Origin: Nothophaeocryptopus gaeumannii | Taxonomy: Eukaryota > Ascomycota > Dothideomycetes > Mycosphaerellales > Mycosphaerellaceae | Reading direction: 5' to 3' | DNA: 64,000 bases | Assembly (NCBI GenBank): GCA_031771865.1 | Contig: JASISA010000023.1 | Span: 930,001 to 994,000 of the forward strand | Shown: in pieces, positions 55,576-64,000 of the stretch | Layout of the letters: each line of letters opens with the position of its first letter | How positions within the stretch are numbered: position 1 is the stretch's first letter | Translations under genes and position numbers: made by a program | The notes under the pieces: model-generated | Database searches by the model: none | The model's input: only the letters and a program-made list of their open reading frames with translations | What the model was told of the DNA's origin: nothing

Positions 55576-55766
55576 GAGCGCCTTTTTGGGACACCTTGCA
55601 CCTCGCTCGTTGGATTCCTGATTCGGAATTTTCCGAATGTAAGTATAGGTACACCTTTTGGCGTTAAAACTGACTATGACTTCATTTCTTGTCATCATTA
55701 TACTTCGTCCTTCGTCTGCGAACAAACTTTCCGCTTACAAAGAGTCTCCTTCGCTCCCTCTGCTTC

Positions 55767-58356
55767 TCACATAAACATATACCCCGTCCTGTTGCCGCTG
55801 GTAGATACACTCGGTGGTATGTCTTCCGCTCTTGTTCCCCAAGCACTTTCGTTCCTTCCCAGTGTGAGCTCCAGCACACCACCGTCGAGGAAGAAGCTAT
55901 GCGAGATCCAGTTCTTATTGTATGCTTTCCCATCCAGCGTCGCACTCTGTATGTATATATTCGCATATTCCGCATCAAAATTAATGTTTCGTATCGTAGC
56001 CTTCTTCCCGGTAAGTTTGTTCGTGATAGAGATTTCCTTGAAAAACGGCGGCGTAATGAAATAAACATCTTGCCCAGGGTTGGGGAAAATACCCATCATA
56101 GTCAAAGCAACAAAACTCCCCATAGCCCCCGAATCATCATTCCCAGGTATCCCAGGGATGATGTCGTTAAATTGGGATGGGATATAGAAATGCGCTCGTT
56201 CGGCACTCTTCCCCGGTCGACCGGCGTAGTGGTATTGGAATACAGGGAGGAAACCTTGCTCGTCTCCGATATAGAGCAGTCCGGATTCGTGGAGATAGTC
56301 TAAGCGGTGAACGAATGTTTTTGGACCGCCCATGGCTGTGATTAGAGAGGCCATATCATGAGGAACAAAGAATGAGTATAGCCAAGAGGAACCTTCATAT
56401 GTTTCATGGCCTTCGGGTTGGAGATAGCAAGCTGTGAAGCTCAGCAGCGGCGAACAGAAGATGGGATCTTGGAAACCCCATGTTCCGTTGAGGAATTTCG
56501 GCATCATAAAACCTGTGAAACCTGTATCAGTTCCATTGATTGAGCTGTTCTGGTCGGATTTCCACATATTCTTCCAGTAGCTCGAGCGTTCAAGGTATTT
56601 CTCGTAGTCAGCCATGTTTCCGAGTCCGCGGGCGAGTTCAGCGACGCAGTAATCATTATAGCCGTACTCAACTGTTCGGGAAATACTTCGAGAGAAGACC
56701 CCAACTCCGTAGGGATCGAGGTCATCGGTAGGGATGTATTGGAGGTTCTTCCAGCTGTGCAATCCCCCTCGTCCTTCGACGGCCCAGTTCGGAGGTTCGT
56801 CTTCGGCGTCGGTTCGTACTGCTTCGTAGGCTGTGGGCCAATCTACGCCATGAGCTGCGGCGAGTTTTCCAAATTTGAGGTAGGTCTCTGTGAGGACTAT
56901 GTCGGCGTTGGAGCCTCCTTGCGTGAAGCCTTTACAAAGGGACATACGACAGTCCGGTAGCCAGCCTTCTTTGCGGTAGATATCGATAAGGCTGCGGACC
57001 ATTTGAATTTGGGAGAAGGGGTCCAAGACTGTAATGAGAGAATGGATGCTGCGGAACGAATCCCAGATACAGTAGTAGGAGTCGTAGTAGGGCTCAGTGC
57101 TCTCCCAGAGCGGATTCTCGCCGGTATAATCCTGAGGGGAGATACTGGCACGATAAACTCCGCTCCAAAAGGTGGTTGGTAGGCTTTGGTTCACACCGCC
57201 TGGTGTCACCTCAATGGCGCCCAGAGTTGCTCTCCACACGTCTTGAGCAGCCGAGTAAGTGTCATCGAAGTCGAAGTCTGGAATCTCCTTTTCGGCATTT
57301 GAGCACGCCTGGTCCACACTTATGAAGCTGACACCAACTCTCGCAAGAATCTGTCCGCCGCTCTTAGGAGCATTGAATCGCGTCCACGCACCCGCTGGTA
57401 AGATATCAACGGCAACGTTGAGACCATCGCTCACAACAGTGAGATTCTTGGGTTCCGTGCCAGCTCGATTGTTCATGAAGACGCCAGTTTCCCGAATATC
57501 GGCCCCAGAGAAGTCTGTGCAGAAGTGCAAAGTATACGTTCCGATGCCGAAACTTGGCGAGAATACGCCACTTCCAGAGATTCTGCCTGTCTTCTCGTCG
57601 ACCGACACAGATCCATTGACGCGAGACTGTGGAAGATCTCTCAGGTCAGCCAGAATCAGCGGACTCAGAGTGGCATTCCTCTCAGTCGGCTGTTGAGGAA
57701 AGTTGAACCGGTATAGAGCTGTGTGGTTGGTCGTAGTCATCTCGGTGCGAATGCCAGTCTGCATCGTCACTGCAAAGTACCCGGGACGGGCTTCGGCAGA
57801 GCCATTGACTCTCGGGACGGATCTGAGATGGATGGGAAACACGCATTGATCGATGTCGTCGTCCGGGCAGCCAGACTGTGGGAACAGAGGGAAATTCCCT
57901 AGTGATGGGCTCTGGGATAAGAATTAGCGAGCCGAGCTCCACGTCACATGCATTTGTACGCGCTGTCAGACTGTGGTACTGCTCAGCCAACTTGTAAATA
58001 TGATACTGCTCTCAAGGGAGTTCGAGACGAATGTTGTCACCAAAGTGCGTGCTGCAAACGGATGCTTAGCTGCTGGCAATACGTACACCTCCCGTGCCAC
58101 TGTCGTGCATGTGAGAAAAGCCGGTAATGTTCCCAGTGACATCTCCAGTCGAGAAGCCACCCTGGTTTTCGACATTCACGTCCGCTGACGCTTTGGCCAT
58201 GCCGAAAGGTAGAGTTGCGCCAGGGAAGACATGGCCGCCGTTCGTGGTTCCTATGAGCGGGTTGACCCAGGCTAGGATGTCAGTCTCATGAGCGCTGGCT
58301 AGCAGAGGGTGCTGCAAGCTGCTGAGCACTGCAGCAATGAATGTGCGAGACAACAT
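55767..58356 (-). CDS. Secreted GH92 alpha-mannosidase
   Basis: Two exons, 58087-58356 and 55767-57911, with a 175-base intron; 804 residues. A signal peptide (MLSRTFIAAVLSSLQHPLLA) precedes VNPLIGTTNGGHVFPGATLP and GFSHMHDSGTGG. Splicing joins this to SPSLGNFPLFPQSGCPDDDI, a typical GH92 N-terminal sequence. The catalytic (alpha/alpha)6 part has WDSFRSIHSLI, GWLPDCRMSLCKGFTQGGSN and GNDDSGAMGSFVALTMMGIF. GH92 enzymes are calcium-dependent exo-mannosidases, mostly alpha-1,2, acting on N-glycans or mannoproteins. The long intron is unusual here, and a small extra exon cannot be excluded. The product is likely extracellular or wall-bound. Confidence 0.92.
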
Positions 58357-59102
58357 TTTGAGGCCGTCCTGGCTGCAGAAGCTCCAAGCACAGAGGAGAG
58401 GAAGTCATTTCTCAGGAACCAGGAACGGAATCTTATATTAATAGCTTCCAGCATTGAGCACTCACGGCAGTGTAGGATACTACGGAACCCCACAGTTCGT
58501 AGTAGTTGCATGGGAGGAGCATAAAGGCTAAGTTGGCCGACATGACGGCAACGGTCTGTGGATGCTAGCTGTGGTAGTAGATCGGCCGACTTGGAGGTCA
58601 TGAGTGCGACGTTGCAGTGCGAGGCTACGAGGGTGCGAGGTGGAGGAAGAAGCAGCCAACACGAAGTGGAGACCACGGGCCATCGATTATTCCGGTCTTG
58701 GCGGTGAAATGAAAGTTATACAACCTGATTGAGTTGAGCCTCCCCTTGCCATCTCTTCTCGAACATACTTCACCTACAGGCGACTAGAGAGGCAGTGCTG
58801 TCAGATGTAAACAGCTCTGGTGATCAAGATAGCATCGTCATCCCTCTTACTCTGGCCTGATCTTCTGTACTTGTTCAAATACCGCCATGACACTCACACA
58901 TGAGTCTGCCTGTCACCAACAATGCCTAGGAAGGTGAGCATGCTTTCGAAGCTGAAATTGCCTCCTGGCGGAAAGCCCGGCGAGTTCTCATACCAACAGG
59001 TCTAGGGGATCCTGTGCGGGTCGCGCAGTGAGACAAAGAATGAAGGTCTAGTTTTCGCTCTTCCTCCAATCTCCCTCGCACATTCTGAACAGATGGGCAA
59101 CT
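58357..59102. other. Intergenic, divergent promoters of GH92 and CBM1 genes
   Basis: About 750 bases between divergent start codons. No supported open frame and no clear TATA element. Confidence 0.4.
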
Positions 59103-59901
59103 ATGGCACTCTATAGGCTTCTGAGCGCTCTCTGGATAGTCTCCACGCGGGCGGCATTATCTGAAGCCTTAGTTCCTCGAGGCTGTCATGACCGTCCGAC
59201 CACTCCGCAGAAGAACAATGCAGCTGCCACCGTCACGGACAATCTGGCCGCTGAGGGATTCCAGCTGGACTCATGTTGGGAGTGAGGTATTCGAGTACAA
59301 GAGATGAGCCGATGAGACTGACAGGTCGTGCTGCCAGACTGACCTTTGCGAAGCAAGTGACCAACAAAGTCTTGGTCGTTCAGCACGCTGGCTACGATAT
59401 CAGTCCTGACAGAGACGACGATGATGAGTCTTTGTCCAACAATTCAGCCCACACGCGGCTTGAGGAAGTTGTCTTCACCAGAGTCGACTGTCCTCCCGAG
59501 GTGATGCAGACCTCCGATGTGGAGAATGATCAACCTAGGAATTCCCTCGCCAAACGTCAATTCTCTCCACCTCCGTTCGCAAGGTGCAAAACCCCAGGAC
59601 CTGTAGCAGCGCTTTACGCACAATGCGGTGGCAGAGACTACTACGGTCCGTGCCAGTGCGTTGTCGGAGCATACTGCAGTTACAAAGGTGAATACTACAG
59701 CCAATGCCTTCCGCTGCCTCCATTCCCTGGAACGGTCGAGAAGTATGGCCGATGCGGTGGAATTGATTACTATGGGCCGACGCAGTGTACGCCTGGCACG
59801 CAGTGCCAGTATCAGAACCCGTGAGTGAATCGAGTATGTTTGATGGAAGGTGAGCACTCACATTCCCCGTCCAACCCAGGTACTATTCGCAATGCTTGTG
59901 A
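59103..59901 (+). CDS. Secreted protein with two C-terminal CBM1 modules
   Basis: Three exons: 59103-59281, 59338-59820 and 59880-59901; 227 residues. The signal peptide is MALYRLLSALWIVSTRAALS. A propeptide-like region ends with Lys-Arg at 132-133, a likely Kex2 site. Two family 1 carbohydrate-binding modules follow: residues 152-184 (YAQCGGRDYYGP to YYSQC) and 195-227 (YGRCGGIDYYGPTQC to YYSQCL). CBM1 binds cellulose or chitin through three aromatic residues, visible as Tyr here. The last module is split by intron 2, and splicing restores PYYSQCL and the stop. There is no catalytic domain, so a wall-binding, swollenin-like or effector role is possible. Confidence 0.85.
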
Positions 59902-60204
59902 GATAATCAAATCGGAACAACGAGCAATTTCCGATGTCGACGCGGAAGAACCTGGTCTCGGCATACATGAAAACGCTCGCACCCCTTCATTCACAGATAT
60001 CTTGTTACATCTTGCTAGCTGAAGTGCTGACTTCCAAACCAAACATCAAAAGTCGTGTTGGTACATATCTTAAGCATCGTGTTGATCACTAACAATAAGA
60101 GAAGTCCTTACTCCAATATCTCGCTCTCAAATCTCCTACGCGAAGAATCTCTTGACCAAGTTCCCAGAACTTCCCTCAGCACCACCAGTCGAAGATTCAG
60201 CTCC

Positions 60205-61131
60205 TTAAAACGCTGCCTCGATTTCGTCAAGAATGCTCTCTTTCTTGTTGGTTGGCTCAGCAGTCTCGCTGCTCTCACATTCTCCGTCCTCGTTCTTGAC
60301 ACACTGAATATCTGCGCGGACGCCGATCTAACAAAAAACCAATATCAGCACACACTCTTCTGTCACGGAACGTTTTGCGGAAAGAACTTACAGTCTTAGT
60401 CCCCGTCACAGCCTCCCCCACAGTGTCAACCAACTCGTCGGTCACTGCGGCACCGCGTTTGACCGTCTGATCAGCACCGACAAGTTTCTCAATCTCACTA
60501 ACAGGTCCATCGAGTTCACGCTTGCTTGGGGTATTCGAAAGGAGGGATTTAGCTTCTGCGGGCTTCTCCTCCTGGTCCTCCGAAGAGGACGACTCGTCGG
60601 AGGATTGGCTTGTAGACGATCCTTTCAGCGCACTGGCGGAGGCAAGGAGATCGCTGACCTCCTCGAGTTGTCGCTTCATTGGGACGGCGGAGTCAAGGTC
60701 CGGAAGGCCATTGCCCACCGACTCGCCAGATGCAGTGGTAGAGGAAGGGGTGGAACTGCCGAGAGCGCTTCCGCCGCCGAGGAGGCCGGTAAGCTCGTCA
60801 AGCTGGCGTTTGATGCGAACCATGGATTGAGGATCTGGCAGGCCTTCAGGGGAGGAGCTGGAGCCATCGAGAAGGCCAGTGACTTCGTCGAGCTGGCGCT
60901 TGATGACGGGGAGATCAAGGTTATCGAGACCACGGCTCTCGAGTTCGCTGGTCTCTCCGGAGACAGGGGTGATGTGGCTGTCTTCTGGGAGGATGGATTT
61001 CCTGGTGATCTGGATGTGTCATTAGCAGGAGAGGATGGTATGTGAGAGAGGGGAGGGGGGGATACATCGACAATAGGACGAGCGATGGCCGCGCCGGCCA
61101 GCGACGCGAGCAAGACTGCGTTGACGCGCAT
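60205..61131 (-). CDS. Secreted precursor with Kex2-type KR-flanked repeats (KEP-like)
   Basis: Three exons: 61066-61131, 60392-61009 and 60205-60327; introns of 56 and 64 bases; 268 residues. The signal peptide is MRVNAVLLASLAGAAIA. Five Lys-Arg pairs lie at residues 59-60, 89-90, 134-135, 185-186 and 206-207. After the first three come related peptides QLDEVTGLL, QLDELTGLL and QLEEVSDLL; after the fourth comes ELDGPVSEIEKLVG. Ser/Gly/Pro-rich spacers separate them. Cleavage by Kex2 in the Golgi would release peptides of about 28, 43, 49 and 19 residues plus a C-terminal part with two Cys. This is the layout of fungal Kex2-processed repeat proteins, which include pheromones, repellents and RiPP precursors. 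Function unknown. Confidence 0.8.
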
Positions 61132-62604
61132 GTTGGTGTTGTGAGGTACAGGTATGTAAGGAAGGACTGATGAGGTTTCAGGCGTTTCTGCAAATGAGTG
61201 TCTGTATGAATGAGTGACTGCTTCAAAGGAACGTGTGATGCCGTATGGCCAAGAGTCGAAAGACGAGGAAAGAGGATACTCAGGTGTGAAAAGGAGACGT
61301 TATGGGAGCGCGTGTCCACTTAACTACACCATCACGCAAGCGGCCCAGGAGTCGTTGCTAAGCTTCTGATTAGAGTAGGTATGCAAAGCATAGTTGGGTG
61401 TCATGCTGATCTCGACCGTGCGTTGCAGTTTTCATACACCATGCTTTAGAAAGACCGCAGAGCTGCAAGCGTCGTGAGTTGCGGATTCGTAACGCAGACC
61501 ATATCTAGGTGACACCATCGTCAGCATGAAGGCTGCTCGTCCTCCCTCGCGTGATGCTGTCGATCGTCCAGAGTCATGTTTACCTATCGTAGCGAGCTTG
61601 ACTGTGTGAGGAAGGCCTTCATGCTGATCATCTCGAAGCGCGAGAAAACGGTCGGCTGCTCATGTCTTGCAGATTCTGAGGCTGGAAATTGTGGTATATG
61701 CGTGCGATGCCGATGTCGAGGCGAAGGTTAATAGGGGTACGATTCAGCAACCAACACTCTGTTCTTCTGTGTGAGAGATATTGCTCTCAAGAAGACTTTG
61801 CACAGTACAATGAGGGGCGATGTTTGTACAAGAAGACGGTAACGAGAGCAGGGAGACCTCATACCGTTTGGGCCAAATATAGGCGGAGGATCCAGGAGCC
61901 TGTCAGAACTGAGTTCGATAGTGGCTCTGGGGAGATCTTCATCTTGTGGCGCAAGGCTTGTTAATTTGCCTCAGGTTCTGATGCGCTTCGATGTGCTGTC
62001 AGCTGTCAAACTGCACCTTTCGATCTTTCACTCATGGTACACGATATGTGCAACAGCAACTTGGGCATCGATGGTTTCGAAGGTTTGCTATGAGTAAAAC
62101 AGGCATTGCATTGAACCCAACCCAGCTTGATCGTTCAATCGATTCGACCATCTGCTTTCCCGCATTGAAGCAGTGAAGTTGTTCCTGCAGCACACGAAGG
62201 CCGCAATCACAAGTATCAGACGCTCACTGACAGATTATCAAAGATTGCCTTTTTCCATCAATGGGGGTCGCTCGTGAAGATGCGAGATCTGTTGTACTCT
62301 TGTACCGAAAGATCAAACCATTACCTCGGATATTGGCATCCCCCAGTGCGGAGAAACAGCTGCAGGGCTGCAAAGAGCTATAAGCGGGGTAGCCAAGGAC
62401 TGCTGTGTACCAGCTGGACAAGCTGTAGATGGCTGAAGGAAGCGAGAGGGGCACTGTGATGAGCAGCCGCCAACTCCATTGCGCCGAGGAGAATAAGTAT
62501 CTGCAACAGGGCAGGGGAAGTTACTCCAGTGAGATCTCCCTGTCAACGTTTGAAGCTGCATTACAATAGATCAATAGTCATCAGCAACAGGACAGAGTAC
62601 TTAC
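61132..62604. other. Divergent intergenic region before the GMC gene
   Basis: About 1.5 kb between the starts of the Kex2-repeat gene and the GMC oxidoreductase gene. No supported frame was seen; short frames near 61689 and 62313 lack motifs. It should hold both promoters. Confidence 0.4.
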
Positions 62605-64000
62605 ATGATGCCTGGAGTAACTAATGGTGCGAATGGCCATCCTGGCTCTGCGCTATGCAGCATCGATGAGTTCCAATCCCAGCAGTTCGACTATGTTATC
62701 GTTGGAGGAGGCACGGCTGGTCTTTGCGTGGCCGCTAGGTGGGTGTATCAGCAAGACGTGGCAACCTGCAACTGACGATTCTCCCCAATCAGGTTGACTG
62801 AGAACCCTGAAGTGACCGTAGGCGTGCTCGAAGCCGGCAAGAACCTGATGGACGACCCTCAAATCTACACACCCTCCCTCTACCCAAGCCTCATCGGTCG
62901 CGAAAAATACGATTGGTGTTTCCAGTCCGAGCCTGTCCCCACAGCAGGCAACAAGACCTATTCAATGCCACGCGGTCGAGTTCTAGGAGGCTCGTCAGCA
63001 ATCAACTATCTCATGTACGTCCGTGGCTCCAAAGGCGACTATGAAGGTTGGGAGTCTCTCGGCAATAAAGGATGGGGATGGGATGGAATGGAGCCGTATT
63101 TCAGGAGGCATCAGACTCTTGATCCGGCGGAGAAGGAGCCTCCGAGTAAGCAGTTCATGCCCACTGGCGCGAAGGAGAAGTATCATGGCACTGATGGGCC
63201 GATTCATACTTCCTTCAATGACTACTACGAGCCGTTTGAGTACGACTTCTGCGAGGCTGCGTACGAAGTCGGTGGCAAAGATCGTACGCTGGTTGACGCT
63301 TGGAGTGGCGACCATTATGGCTTCTATTCCAGTTTGGCGGCTGTTAACAGGACTGATGATCCTGGGAGGCGAAGCTACGCTGCGACTGGCTATTTGAGGC
63401 CGAATCTTCATCGACCTAACTTGAAGGTGCTTACTGAAGCGCTGGCTTCTCGCGTGTTGCTAGAAGGCAACACCGCGAAGGGCGTCGAGTTCATCCACAA
63501 TGGTCAGAAGGTACAAGTTAAGGCAGGAAGAGAGGTGATTCTCTCAGGCGGCGTCATTAATAGCCCGCAAATCTTGGAGCTCTCAGGCATTGGCGACCCA
63601 GAAGTCCTGAAAACGGCCGGCGTCGAGTGCTTGGTCAAGAACGAGCGCGTGGGAGCGAACTTCCAAGACCATGTCCTCGGCGGTATGCTGTACGATCTTA
63701 AGGATGGCCTCACCTCGCTTGACGCCCTGCACGGCGAGGAATACCAAGCCGCGATGCAAGAAATGTACAACAAGACAAACAATGGCCCGCTCGGCTCGCC
63801 TGGAATGCTGATGGGTTTCGTCTCGTATGCGTCCTTGGTGGATAAGGAGACCCTCGACCAGACGATAAGCGAAATTCGCAAGGACTCCTTGGCCAAGACA
63901 GATTTCGAGAAGGCGCAAGAGGATGTGATTGTGAAGCAGCTGTCGGATCCAACTTTTGCGAACATTCAGACTTTCTGCATCGGCGCTCAGCTCGATGTTA
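62605..64000 (+). CDS. GMC family FAD-dependent oxidoreductase (cut by window edge)
   Basis: Exon 1 is 62605-62738, then a 54-base intron with an ACTGAC branch point, and exon 2 runs from 62793 off the right edge. About 447 residues are visible. The FAD-binding motif VGGGTAGLCVAARL lies at residues 33-46. GMC signature 1 (GRVLGGSSAINYLMYVRG) is near residue 106 and signature 2 (INSPQILELSGIG) near 300. No signal peptide is evident, so an intracellular or peroxisomal enzyme is more likely than a secreted aryl-alcohol or glucose oxidase. The substrate cannot be set without the C-terminal His/Asn active site, which is outside the window. Confidence 0.92.

Noticed and set aside
60205..61131. Ustiloxin-type RiPP precursor
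   Set aside because: The repeats have no Tyr-containing core and no UstY-like gene is seen; only the broader Kex2-repeat description is kept.
1..64000. tRNA, rRNA, CRISPR arrays or intact transposons
   Set aside because: No B-box-like tRNA signature, rRNA-like sequence, regular direct-repeat array, transposase motif or terminal inverted repeat was recognised by eye.

Overview
The window looks like nuclear DNA of a filamentous ascomycete. Most genes carry short GT-AG introns of about 41-65 bases, often with a CTGAC or CTAAC branch-point motif. The protein families are fungal: Zn(II)2Cys6 regulators, Rho1, a quinate-repressor-like protein, CBM1 modules, GH92 mannosidase and Vfa1. A plant-associated Dothideomycete is my best guess, but that is inference from style and gene content. 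I found no rRNA, tRNA, CRISPR array or intact transposon.

Layout. 1-4920: the 5' part of a RUS/DUF647 gene (minus, cut by the left edge), a divergent steroid 5-alpha-reductase-like gene, and a convergent Zn2Cys6 regulator. 6222-8216: a QutR-like protein built from shikimate-pathway domains. 10097-12087: a serine-rich secreted wall protein. 13-19.4 kb: weak or broken genes, a hypothetical protein, a two-finger zinc protein, a degenerate tandem repeat and a damaged small secreted protein gene. 21269-22174: Rho1 with five exons. 24387-25412: a Siw14-type phosphatase. 30160-31502: the Yvh1 phosphatase. 33914-36683: a C2H2 zinc-finger protein. 37.7-41.4 kb: a decayed gene. 41.5-43.8 kb: two small hypothetical genes and an ankyrin protein. 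44074-49724: a compact housekeeping block of Vps29, alanine-glyoxylate aminotransferase, argininosuccinate lyase and Vfa1. 51369-55575: a tandem family of F-box-like genes with two intact and three broken copies. 55767-58356: secreted GH92 mannosidase. 59103-59901: a secreted protein with two CBM1 modules. 60205-61131: a secreted precursor with Kex2-type Lys-Arg repeats. 62605 to the end: a GMC oxidoreductase cut by the right edge.

Themes. Vps29 (retromer) and Vfa1 (Vps4/ESCRT partner) both act in endosomal sorting and sit 4 kb apart. The lyase belongs to arginine biosynthesis and has a perfect Gcn4/CPC1-type site upstream. The right end, about 55.7-64 kb, is rich in secretory-pathway genes. 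The most interesting candidate is the Kex2-repeat precursor at 60205-61131. It is predicted to release several related peptides starting with Gln-Leu-Asp/Glu-Glu, next to a CBM1 protein and a GMC oxidoreductase.

Gene models were assembled by hand from splice signals and reading-frame logic. Family names rest on recognised motifs, and no database search was possible.
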